Source: Flavobacteriales bacterium (GTDB lineage: Bacteria > Bacteroidota > Bacteroidia > Flavobacteriales_D > Crocinitomicaceae). From it: 50,955 nt of DNA. The translations under genes were made by a program, and so were the position numbers. Each line of letters starts with the position of its first letter. Positions within the stretch are counted from its first letter, which is position 1. This document shows, piece by piece, positions 7,101 to 15,400 of this stretch. The notes under the pieces are model-generated. The model worked only from the letters and a program-made list of their open reading frames with translations, did not search any database and was not told the origin of the DNA. The DNA lies in the NCBI GenBank assembly GCA_947488235.1, contig CANLAQ010000016.1, forward strand, positions 1 through 50,955. The letters are read 5' to 3'.

Positions 7101-9522
7101 GATCGTATTAAGTTGTGTCAACAATTGCGGAACGGATATTAAGAACTGGAATACCTCGTATACTCCTTGTATTCCTCCAATAGTAACTATTACTAATCCA
7201 AGCAATTCAGGAACCGTTGTCAATACAGCAAGTTATAATTTTACTGCAACGGCTAATAACATTCAAAATACGCAACAAATCAGTTTAACTTTAAATGGTA
7301 GTGCTATCAATAATTTTACTTACAACAATGGAATTATTAGTGCTAATTTAACATTGACGGCAGGATTGAATACCATCGTTTTACAAGCAAATACAGGTTG
7401 TGGATTGGTTTCAGAAAATAGCACGGTCAATTTTAATAATTGCGTAGCACCTAATATTATTTTAGGGAATATGAATGCCACCACAAGTACAGCACCTTAT
7501 TTAGTGCAAGCGAATCTTCAAAACATGAGTTCTAATCAAGGAATCATTTTTACACAAAATGGCACTGCAATTTCAAATTACACTTTTTCAGCGGGTCAAT
7601 TGAGTGCAAATGTTACCCTGACACCAGGGCAAAATACTTTTTTCTTAAATGTTTCCAATGCCTGTGGAAATGATCAAGAGAACTTTGTAGTCAATTACAA
7701 CAATTGTATTGCACCGATCATTACGATACAAAATACGGGAAACACTAATGTTCTTGTACCTTCCTATACCTTAAATGCAAGTGTTAATAATATGCCATCT
7801 GCACAAGGTGTCAGCGTAAGCTTGAATGGAAATCAATTGACCAACTTTACATTTAACAACAATCAATTGGCTGCAGCTGTTAATTTACAAGCAGGAATTA
7901 ACACATTCGTTATTAGTGCACAAAATACTTGTGGGACAGATTCAGAAACAATAATTGTAAATTATGATAATTGTAAAACACCTGTTGTAATTATTAATGC
8001 AAATAGTGGTTTAACCGTCAATACAGGAACCTATAGCCTTCAGGCACAAGTGAGCAATATGAATTCTGTTCAGGGAGTACTGTTGACTTTCAATGGTCAA
8101 AATATCAGTAACTTCTCTTACAATAACGGTGTTGTTTTAGCGCAAGTTAACCTCATACCTGGAGCAAATAGTTTCGTATTGAGTGCTCAAAATGACTGTG
8201 GTCGGGATTCTCAAATCCTTGATGTGACCTTTTTAAACTGTGTTGCACCAAATGTTACCATAACAAGTGGGTCAGGTGTGACGGTTTCAAATAATGCCTT
8301 TAATTTACAAACGCAGATAAGCAATATGAGTTCCACTCAAGGTATTAGCCTTCAACAAAACGGACAAAATATCAGTAACTACACCTTTGTAAATGGGCTT
8401 TTGATTGCCAATGTCACACTAAGCAATGGATTAAATACTTTTACCATCAATGCTCAAAACGCTTGTGGAACAGATGCCGCAACAAGCACTATTAACTACC
8501 AACAATGTTTGGCCCCTACGGTACAAATTAATGCTGCCATTCCAAATAATTCTAGTACTACAAACGGAACTTTGACGATAAATGCAAGCGTAGGAAATTA
8601 TGATCCGTTAACCACGATTTTAGTGACTAAAAACGGAAATGTTGTGAATGGATATGCAAATAATAATGGTCAAATTTCAGGTACTTTAAACATAGCGTTA
8701 GGGACAACAGTTATCGTAGTTTCGGCCAGCAATGCCTGTGGATCAGACAGTGAAACCTACACAATAGAAAGATGTAAAATTCCAACACTTACCTTAGTTT
8801 CTCCTGGTTCAGTAGCAACAACTGTACAATCGAGCACCTATTTCATTCAGATGAATGCTGAAAATGTAGCTAATATTAGCATGATTAATGCCACTCAAAA
8901 TGGAGCGCCACTTGGAGGAATGACCTTATCGAGTACCATCTATGGAGGAATGGTGAACTTACAAGCTGGAATCAATACTTTTGAAGTTCAAGTAGCAACG
9001 GGTTGCGGTACAGCGCAATTATCCTTTACGATCAACTACACCGTTCAAAACAATGGCAATACTGTTTCGCCAAATGGACAAGGTCAAAATTTGAACGGCG
9101 GTAATTCAGATTCAAATGGATCAGGGAATCAAAACAACAATGGTGGTAATAGTGACAACAATACAGATGGCGATGGATTGTTAAAAACGAATACGGGTTC
9201 AGAAAAAATACAGACTCCAAGCACACCCGTTAAACCTGCTACTCCAAAACCAACGGTTGTGACACCAGATCCAGTGAAACCTGCTGCTCCAAAACCAACC
9301 GTTGTGACTCCTGCACCCGTTAAACCTGCTGCTCCAAAACCAACGGTTGTTACTCCTGCACCTGCAAAACCAACAGTTGTGACACCAGATCCAGTGAAAC
9401 CTGCTGCTCCAAAACCAACGGTTGTTACTCCTGTACCTGCAAAACCAATAAGTCCTAAACCGGGGACTGTTACTCCTGAAAAACCTCCCGTTAAGACTGA
9501 AAAATCCGGTGGTGGAAAATAA
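4117..9522 (+). CDS. giant protein: N-terminal small beta-barrel, 15 Cys-paired Ig-like repeats, Pro/Lys tail
   Basis: 1801 residues. Signal peptide 1-19 (NLFAQ). Residues about 25-275 look like an 8-stranded outer-membrane barrel: alternating aromatic/glycine strands (WFLGLNAGATW, PYIFGGVGFTW, LGFGLGYQIG) ending in an aromatic YLQFRF strand. Residues about 289-1645 are 15 tandem repeats of roughly 80-100 residues. Each opens with N-N-C-x-x-P and closes with N-x-C-G followed by a Y-N-N strand; between them come L-N-G, F-T-F/Y and L-x-x-G-x-N-x-F. This resembles glucodextranase-B/Big_7-type bacterial Ig domains, a similarity I infer by eye. Then come an N/G-rich linker (1645-1690) and a P/K repeat tail (1704-1790). 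There is no T9SS sorting domain. It is probably barrel-anchored, with the repeats outside or in the periplasm. Function unknown. Confidence 0.85.
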   Translation: MRNIYLTFIALFYFANLFAQHGDYDNTSKWFLGLNAGATWNSTDVKNKTASGWGLTLGKSYNYDYGKILSFDLRARYLRGYWYGQDYDTTNLDNYFGTGSAAQPSTSLNYYKDSLGYSVNNFQADVHRLAFELVIHANRIRERTGFDPYIFGGVGFTWHQTYGDLYDSTYYDYASLVQDGTLSSMLTTTLDGIYDTPLDGSSTKTKVNFMPSLGFGLGYQIGKRTTFGIEHKTTFTRGDSFDGFISQTPRARNDWYHYTSAYLQFRFKTHTSSTTEPINSSSNINNYNTPCPKPVITVSNSTVTVNSSTYNLTANITAVNSENEISLMNMMVSNGIAVPFTYNASTHQLQASVQLVPGNNSFTIRVQNNCGSEIKNITIIYNNCITPSISITNPANNSLSVTSPNFVFSSLIYGVSNQQGITLFVNNKQINNYTFNATTGLLQCNLMLNSGANIIQLNVLNSCGNASENTTVIYNDCITPSFQLAMPSSTGTTTSTGVYTAKINAVGFKNSSEITINQNGTRISNFSFINSVITLPLQLSSGMNTITINGTNLCGSDAISFTINYQNCNAPVITLVNPTQLNTTSNLQAMRVKLKVENCTKNNMHLLLNNVSISNFTFNETTKIVEASLVLSPGNNIFLINASNNCGLDAATLNINYNDCKSPIVTINGANNTTQNIASFILSASIQNMNSAQGITLTLNGTPINFNLLNGQLTSYTNLQPGMNAFVLNAVNGCGNQSQTLSVNYNNCIAPAITLVAPSITGTTVGNANYNFQALVSNVTNQQNISVKLNNVTVPSSLLNGVLVASLILIEGNNTVVVAVNNACGNDTETFNILYSKCKAPIVHLTSPGILMTSTNQNNLQFSGSVENIASPQEMTLRLNGQIVPFTFLNGQFSGSVSLINGANIILVTATNSCGTDIAQHSIIYNNCTAPGIINPTPSALNTITLTPQITISAQLQNISAAQQISLLLNGVSQNFTYVNNQVNANLNLSSGNNMIVLSCVNNCGTDIKNWNTSYTPCIPPIVTITNPSNSGTVVNTASYNFTATANNIQNTQQISLTLNGSAINNFTYNNGIISANLTLTAGLNTIVLQANTGCGLVSENSTVNFNNCVAPNIILGNMNATTSTAPYLVQANLQNMSSNQGIIFTQNGTAISNYTFSAGQLSANVTLTPGQNTFFLNVSNACGNDQENFVVNYNNCIAPIITIQNTGNTNVLVPSYTLNASVNNMPSAQGVSVSLNGNQLTNFTFNNNQLAAAVNLQAGINTFVISAQNTCGTDSETIIVNYDNCKTPVVIINANSGLTVNTGTYSLQAQVSNMNSVQGVLLTFNGQNISNFSYNNGVVLAQVNLIPGANSFVLSAQNDCGRDSQILDVTFLNCVAPNVTITSGSGVTVSNNAFNLQTQISNMSSTQGISLQQNGQNISNYTFVNGLLIANVTLSNGLNTFTINAQNACGTDAATSTINYQQCLAPTVQINAAIPNNSSTTNGTLTINASVGNYDPLTTILVTKNGNVVNGYANNNGQISGTLNIALGTTVIVVSASNACGSDSETYTIERCKIPTLTLVSPGSVATTVQSSTYFIQMNAENVANISMINATQNGAPLGGMTLSSTIYGGMVNLQAGINTFEVQVATGCGTAQLSFTINYTVQNNGNTVSPNGQGQNLNGGNSDSNGSGNQNNNGGNSDNNTDGDGLLKTNTGSEKIQTPSTPVKPATPKPTVVTPDPVKPAAPKPTVVTPAPVKPAAPKPTVVTPAPAKPTVVTPDPVKPAAPKPTVVTPVPAKPISPKPGTVTPEKPPVKTEKSGGGK
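4981..9050 (+). repeat. 15 coding tandem repeats of the giant Ig-like protein
   Basis: Repeat openings are at the successive N-x-C-x-x-P motifs: CPKP, CITP, CITP, CNAP, CKSP, CIAP, CKAP, CTAP, CIPP, CVAP, CIAP, CKTP, CVAP, CLAP and CKIP. The DNA copies are clearly diverged from one another, so this is an old array kept by protein-level selection. Each unit holds exactly one opening Cys and one N-x-C-G type Cys (ATGCG in the last). A few units have one extra Cys. Confidence 0.85.
9226..9480 (+). repeat. 45-bp coding minisatellite (Pro/Lys tail)
   Basis: Six units, mostly of 15 codons, based on P-V-K-P-A-A-P-K-P-T-V-V-T-P-D/A. One unit is shortened to PAKPTVVTPD, and the last is diverged (PAKPISPKPGTVTPE). 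The DNA copies are nearly identical, unlike the Ig-like array, so this part is recent and likely to vary in copy number. The tail is rigid, basic and proline-rich, as expected of a wall-spanning or binding segment. Confidence 0.85.
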
Positions 9523-9544
9523 AAATATTAGACTTAAGAAAATT

Positions 9545-9567
9545 AAAGGGGCGCTTGCCCCTTTTTC
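9545..9567 (+). terminator. intrinsic terminator of the giant repeat gene
   Basis: aaaggggc (9545-9552) pairs with gcccctttt-side bases 9557-9564 around the loop gctt, followed by ttcttt. It starts 22 nt after the stop codon. Confidence 0.85.
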
Positions 9568-9601
9568 TTTGTTATTACTTTCAAAATTCAATCCATTTTA
9601 T

Positions 9602-9609
9602 TAACTTCG
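9602..9609 (+). promoter_or_regulatory. candidate -7 box of the foldase gene
   Basis: TAACTTCG matches TAnnTTTG at 7 of 8 positions and lies 23 nt before the ATG at 9633, just after the upstream terminator. Confidence 0.4.
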
Positions 9610-9632
9610 CGAACTTAAAAATATATTGAATA

Positions 9633-11858
9633 ATGGCAATTATTGGAAAAATTAGAGAAAAATCAGGTCTATTAGTTGGAATAATAGGTTTAGCATTGTT
9701 AGCTTTCATTCTATCTGACTACAAGAGTATGATGGGTGGTTCGGAAGGCGAATTTGGAATTGGTCTGGTTTATGGAGATAAAGTTGACATCAACAATTAC
9801 GGAGCATTAAGCAGTCGTGTACAAGACCAAGATAGAGCACAAGCTGAAAAAGAGCAAAAACCATTTGGAGAAACTGAAATGGAAGCCGCTAGTGATAAAG
9901 CTTGGAATTTCATGGTGGATTCCATGTTACTTCAAAAAGAATATGATGCCTTAGGGATCAGTGTTTCAGACAAAGAATTTAATTCTTATCTAATGGCTTC
10001 TGATGGATTTACTCCTTTACAAGATTTAGCTTCCTTTTTTACAGACTCCGTAACTGGAGCTATTTCAGACCAATCTATTATGTTGGGTCGTCAAAAACTA
10101 CAACAAACTTTAAATCAATTAAAAACTAGTAAAGAGCCTCAAGCTAAGAGTCAATGGGAAGGAACTAAAAAATACTATACTGACAGAAGAAAGCAAGAAA
10201 AATACTTTGCACTTGTTGGACAAGGTGTATATGTAACCAAGTTAGAGGCTGAGGAAGAGTATTTTGCTCAAAAAGAAATTAAAAATATTTCATTTGTTCA
10301 GAGAAGATATACTGAAATAAATGATGCTGATATTAAAGTTAAAGAATCTGAAATTCAAGCATTCTATGATGCCCATAAATCAGATAAAAAATATATAAAT
10401 CGTTCTTCTAACCGTGAAGTGAAGGTTTTTTCAGTAATTATTTCACCCTCTAAAAAAGACACTTTAGCGTTCTCTAAAATTGTAATGAAGTTGAAAGCAG
10501 ATTTTTCTGCATCTACAAATGATTCCATTTTAGTGATGAAGGAAAGTGATATGAAACAATACTTTGGAGACAAAAGAGGAACTGCTGTACCTGAAGGTCA
10601 TGAGAAAGCAAATAGATTCTTAACTTACCCAAGAGATTATGACACGATCTTTAAGTTGGCTAAGGTTGGACAAATTGTTGGGCCATATGCTGTAAATGAA
10701 AGCATGATGATCTCAAAGGTTATTGGATTTACACCTACTCATTTAAAAGCAAGACACCTTTTAATTTCAACAAATGGTTCTAAGGATGCGAAAGTATTAG
10801 CTGCAAAGCAAAGAACTGCAGATAGTCTTGTTAAATTGATGAACAAGGATAATTTTGCTGAATTTGTAACTAAATTTAGTGATGATCCAGGTTCGAAAAC
10901 TACAGGTGGTGTATACGAGAATTTCTTAGAAGGAGAAATGGTTAAAGAATTCGGTTCTTTCTGTGCTACTAATCCTGTTGGTAAAATTGGAGTTGTAAAA
11001 ACAGATTTTGGTTTTCATATTATTGAAGTAATGGAGCGTGACGCTAGTGTTTTTCCAGTACTGACTACCATTCAAAAAACATTCAAAGCTTCTGAAGAAA
11101 CTATTTCAAATAAAGAAAGTGAAGTAAATGACATCTTGTATGAATTAGACAAAAGAATTTCTAAAGTAGAAGATCCTATTAAAAAAATAGATTTGTTCGA
11201 TACAATTGTTCGTAAAGCTGGTTATTTTGCATCTCCTATGTTAATTGAAGATGATAATGCTAAAGTCTATGGGATGACAACAAGTATGGCGGCTGACAAA
11301 ATATTAGAATTAGCTTATTCAGAAAGTGTAGCTGTGGGTTCTTTAACTTCTTATCCAATTAAGGATAAAGATAAATATGTTATTGCCATTGTTTCTGCTA
11401 TTAAAGAAAAAGGCGAGCCTTTATATGAGCATGTTAAAAAGCAAATGGAAAAGGAAATTATTGAAGAAAAGAAAGCGAAACGACTCATGAATCAAATGGC
11501 TAAGAAAAGCTTGACAGAATTAGCACGATTAGGCAATACAACCGTTATGGATGCACAAGTAACTTTTGGTAATCCATCTATTGGAAATGCTGGTTACGAA
11601 CCAGAAATAGTTGGCGCTTTGTTCTCAGTAATTAAGGATGGTAAAACTACCTTACCACTCAAAGGTAAGACTGGTGTTTATGTTATTAAAGTAAAATCAA
11701 CAACTAAAGCTGCTGCTACCTCAAATTATAATGCCGAAAGAGATCAACTTTTAAATACTTTAAAAGGATCCGTTCAGGGTCAAGTATTAACTGCATTGAA
11801 AAAGAGAGCAGAAGTAATTGATAATAGAAAATTATACAACATAAGAGTTCGTTTGTAA
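9633..11858 (+). CDS. PpiD/SurA-like membrane-anchored peptidyl-prolyl isomerase
   Basis: 741 residues. There is a short cytoplasmic start (MAIIGKIREKSG), one N-terminal membrane anchor (about 13-29), a SurA_N-like helical chaperone region (about 45-240) and a parvulin rotamase domain (about 368-470). The rotamase has the hallmark RHLLIS, FAEFVTKFSDDPGS, GGVYENF and TDFGFHIIEV segments. A long C-terminal half carries a second, degenerate rotamase-like region. This is the PpiD plan: an inner-membrane-anchored periplasmic foldase for exported and outer-membrane proteins. It is a lone gene, flanked by its own terminator and that of the giant repeat protein upstream. The many exported beta-proteins encoded around it fit that job. 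Confidence 0.92.
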   Translation: MAIIGKIREKSGLLVGIIGLALLAFILSDYKSMMGGSEGEFGIGLVYGDKVDINNYGALSSRVQDQDRAQAEKEQKPFGETEMEAASDKAWNFMVDSMLLQKEYDALGISVSDKEFNSYLMASDGFTPLQDLASFFTDSVTGAISDQSIMLGRQKLQQTLNQLKTSKEPQAKSQWEGTKKYYTDRRKQEKYFALVGQGVYVTKLEAEEEYFAQKEIKNISFVQRRYTEINDADIKVKESEIQAFYDAHKSDKKYINRSSNREVKVFSVIISPSKKDTLAFSKIVMKLKADFSASTNDSILVMKESDMKQYFGDKRGTAVPEGHEKANRFLTYPRDYDTIFKLAKVGQIVGPYAVNESMMISKVIGFTPTHLKARHLLISTNGSKDAKVLAAKQRTADSLVKLMNKDNFAEFVTKFSDDPGSKTTGGVYENFLEGEMVKEFGSFCATNPVGKIGVVKTDFGFHIIEVMERDASVFPVLTTIQKTFKASEETISNKESEVNDILYELDKRISKVEDPIKKIDLFDTIVRKAGYFASPMLIEDDNAKVYGMTTSMAADKILELAYSESVAVGSLTSYPIKDKDKYVIAIVSAIKEKGEPLYEHVKKQMEKEIIEEKKAKRLMNQMAKKSLTELARLGNTTVMDAQVTFGNPSIGNAGYEPEIVGALFSVIKDGKTTLPLKGKTGVYVIKVKSTTKAAATSNYNAERDQLLNTLKGSVQGQVLTALKKRAEVIDNRKLYNIRVRL

Positions 11859-11875
11859 ATCTTATTGTTCCTAAG

Positions 11876-11911
11876 AAAATCCTATAGTTCGAAACTATAG
11901 GATTTTTTTTT
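11876..11911. terminator. terminator between convergent foldase and acetyltransferase genes
   Basis: Perfect 14-bp stem, aaaatcctatagtt (11876-11889) and aactataggatttt (11893-11906), with loop cga, followed by nine T in the plus direction (11903-11911). It serves mainly the foldase gene. The minus direction also has a T-run after the stem, so it may work for both. Confidence 0.9.
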
Positions 11912-11932
11912 ACCCAAACATTTAGTAAGACA

Positions 11933-12409
11933 TTAATTAATATCGAAAAACAAACGACCATTGATCCAAGAAGGGTCAAGGACAGCATTATTTTTCTTGT
12001 AGAAGTTAATTGCTGGCGTATTCCAATCCAAAACTTGCCAATCCATCCGAGCTACTTTTTGCTCCTTGGCTACCTCCACAACGGCATCAAATAAAATCTG
12101 ACCAATTCCTTCGCTTCTATAAGCATCTTTAACATAAAGATCTTCTAGATAGACACATTTACCTTTCCAAGTAGAGTAGGAAAAGAAATATAAAGCAAAT
12201 GCTATGACTTCACCTAGATTTTTATCCTCTACAATAAAGGCATGACAAACCTTGGTTTGAAATAAATCAATTTTGATTTGCTGTGGTGTGTTTATTACTG
12301 CAAGAGGTTCCTTTTCAAATACAGCAAGTTCGCTTATTAAACCATGTATTGCAGTTTCATCCCCCGGAAGAGCAAGGCGTAAATTATATTTATTATTGAA
12401 CTCCTGCAA
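11933..12409 (-). CDS. GNAT family N-acetyltransferase (SSAT-like)
   Basis: 158 residues in one GNAT domain. The acetyl-CoA pyrophosphate loop is R-S-E-G-I-G-Q in a YVKDAYRSEGIGQILFDAV context, followed by VLDWNTPAINFYKKNNA, a segment much like eukaryotic spermidine/spermine acetyltransferases. A polyamine or other small amine is therefore a plausible substrate, but this is not shown. No ATG is available: the frame opens with a TTG that overlaps the end of sprA by 17 nt, and the first motif residues (NLRLALPGDE) follow soon after. It is the last gene of the sucA-to-sprA run and ends at a terminator. Confidence 0.9.
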   Translation of the reverse strand: MQEFNNKYNLRLALPGDETAIHGLISELAVFEKEPLAVINTPQQIKIDLFQTKVCHAFIVEDKNLGEVIAFALYFFSYSTWKGKCVYLEDLYVKDAYRSEGIGQILFDAVVEVAKEQKVARMDWQVLDWNTPAINFYKKNNAVLDPSWINGRLFFDIN

Positions 12410-15400
12410 GGTTAAATCGAACTTTAATCCCTGTATTTAAATTTCCAGTTGGATAACTTGTTGCTACTTTAGGTTTATTAATATTTTGATCATAGAATAA
12501 AGTCACGGTTAAATTTTGTGATAGATTATAATCAATATTAAACTTAAAGGCAATTATTTTAGCTCCAGCTGTAGCTTGATTTGTATTCTCTACTACCTTT
12601 CTAATCACAGTTGAATTATCTCTAAAGGAGAAATTAATTCCAGCGTTCATATCACTAGCGGGTACCTTTTTAATCAATTTCAATTTGGTGATTTTAGATT
12701 GTAGTCCGACAACAATTTCTTGACCCATTATTTCGGTAACCTGGTTGTTATTCAGCGACAAGGTAGATTGTCTATCCTTTTTGTACTCAAATTTAGTTGT
12801 TAAGGATTGACCGAAAAGTAACCAAGTTGCATCTAATCCAATTAATGGAGAGAACTGTTCACTGATAGTGACATTTTGAATTTGCATTCCAGAAATGAAA
12901 TTATTGTTTAAATCCAAACCATTTGCATTTCCATTATTATCAAAAGTTGCACTTAGGTTAGACTGCATGCCATTTACAGTAACTGTTGAGTTATAGGCAT
13001 GACGAAGAACAAAAGACTTCACATAATCCTTTGCAAATGGGAATTTAGAAAGACCGTTATAAGTAACACTCCAATTTGGTAAAGGTGAATTTTTTAGTGG
13101 GTTTACATGTTGTTCATTTACGCTTGAGTTTCCGTAGGCAGTTAAGAATGCCCCCAAGACAACTTCTTGCTGACTTCCACTGTAACCGCTGTAATAACCT
13201 GACGCGGCTATACTTGAATTAGGATTTTGAGCGCCAATAACTTGAGAAACAGCGACCCTATTCGCTAATAAATCAGCGAAAACTTGAGAAGAATTGTCTC
13301 TCGCGTTAGCAACAAAAGCAGTTGCCCATGTGATTGTTGAGTAGGTTAAGTTCGCTGTTTCAAACCTACTTTGTCCTTCAAACTGAGAAGTAAGAGAATT
13401 CCATCGATAAAATTCACCCGAATTTTTACCATAATTCCTATTCATTTTCAACTCAATATTCAGATCTTTAATCGGTTCCAAACTAGCTCTTAAATTAAAT
13501 GTCGTAGCATGCGTAGTAGTAAATTGCTTATTTAAATTCTCATTTTGTACCAACCAACCATTTCCAGCTGCAGCATTGGCAACATTATAACCATTCGCTT
13601 GACCCCAAACATCGTAGCCTTGACGACCAAAGACAAAACCGCTTAATTGAGTAGTATTTCCGTTCATTCCAAGAATACTAGATTCTTGATTGTAACCTGG
13701 CAATAGGGTACCATCATTTACAGTGTAAGTTCCAGATATATTCCTAACGGTCATTACTAGTCTTGCTGCAAAACCACCAATTGGATTTACTTTTTCTTTT
13801 TGACGCTTTTCTTTTGCTTTTTTTCGTTCAAACTTCCTGAGTACTTTTTCAAACTTTCTGCGTTCTTTTTTTGTCATTTCATCAAGTGGTTTTGGAGGCT
13901 GAGGAGTGGCATCAGCTGCTCCAGGTTTATCACCCGGTTTTGCTCCCGGTTTTGCTCCACCAGGATTGTTGCCTCCACTATCTTTAGAGTTTATCGCCCC
14001 TCTTGAATTTCTTCCATCAGAAAGCACGCGTTTGAAATAAGGGATTTTATTGTAAAGGGTTACAAAATTAGCCTGAGAAGTCATATTAATAGACCTGTTA
14101 TTTTGAATAACATTTCCAAATTCAGCTTGTCCAAGTGGTGCACGCTGCCAATTGTAAGTGCCTGTATATTTTGCATTTGCAGTTAACCAATCCGTAATAG
14201 GTAATTTGTCGAAAGGCAAAGAATAACTCAAATTATAATTATGACTGTAGTCCATTGTTTTACCAAAGGTTGACATCTGAGAACGAATTGAATCTTTAAA
14301 CTCTGAAAAACCATTAGGATCTAATTTACGGTCTACCCTATTATTACCTTCAACAAAAATTGATTTATTGGTCGCTGTGAAACTAGCTTTCAAATTCTTA
14401 GTAATATCATAGCCAATATTATAATTCCTTGTCCAATCAAAGCGCTTCAAAAATACGGGTTGAAATTCATAATTAGGAACTAGATTGTTTCTAACTTGTC
14501 TTTCATTATAGATTCTAGAATAATCATTCGTAAAGGAAATATTCTTTGGCATTAAGTAGACATTAAAGTCTTTAACGAGTTGCAGCCATTTGGACTTCTG
14601 TACAGGCTTCCATTTTTTGAAAGGTTCAATAGCCTTTCCAGTAAATGTATAATTGTAATTTAATGCCCCTGTCCATGTTTTGGTTTTATCATAATTGATA
14701 TTAAAATCTCGTTTTAAATTCTCAGCATAAGCATAACTGGCAGACCAATTGGAGATTCTATAGAAATGAGCTTTTGCTCCTGCTTTCGCTTCTTTGCGGA
14801 CATTAGTAAAGTTATACGATCTTCTTTCCGTAAAATCTTGTCCCATTTTTGCGCGTTGCTTTCGCGTAATTGGGTCATAATCCGATAATTTAATGTCAGG
14901 ATTAAAGGGATCATATTCAGGATTGATAATGCCTAATGAATATCCATAAAAGAAAGGAAGAGACATCCTTGCTTGTTTGCCAAAGAATTGACCCAATTGA
15001 ACATTTGAATTTAAGTCAACTCCTATTTTTTGATTTCTTTGTCGTTCTTGGACACGACTTTCAACACTTCCCCAATTGATTCCAGAATAATTACCGGATG
15101 CAGAAACCGTAGCAAAATCAGCCACCTGAACTTGCATTTGTCCAACGGCAGCTGAACCACCTTCACTAACAAAATCAGTAAGCCTTAATTCATTAACCCA
15201 AACAATGGCGCAATCCGCTTGACCATCATCTGGCAAAGTATTGTTTGGATCGTTTTTTAATGGATTTCTAACGCCAACCATAATGGTGCGCATTGCTTGT
15301 AAGTTAGGACTACCTTTAATTTTGATTTTTCGATTTGCATTCGCAGGATCTTGTTTGACATATTCTAACAAATATGAAATTCCAGTTGCACCTTGCTCTA

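Noticed and set aside
9199-9591. 130-codon minus-strand frame rich in Trp, Ser, Arg and Phe
   Set aside because: It is the exact antisense of the Pro/Lys minisatellite, so it is periodic only because the sense repeats are. It has no start context.
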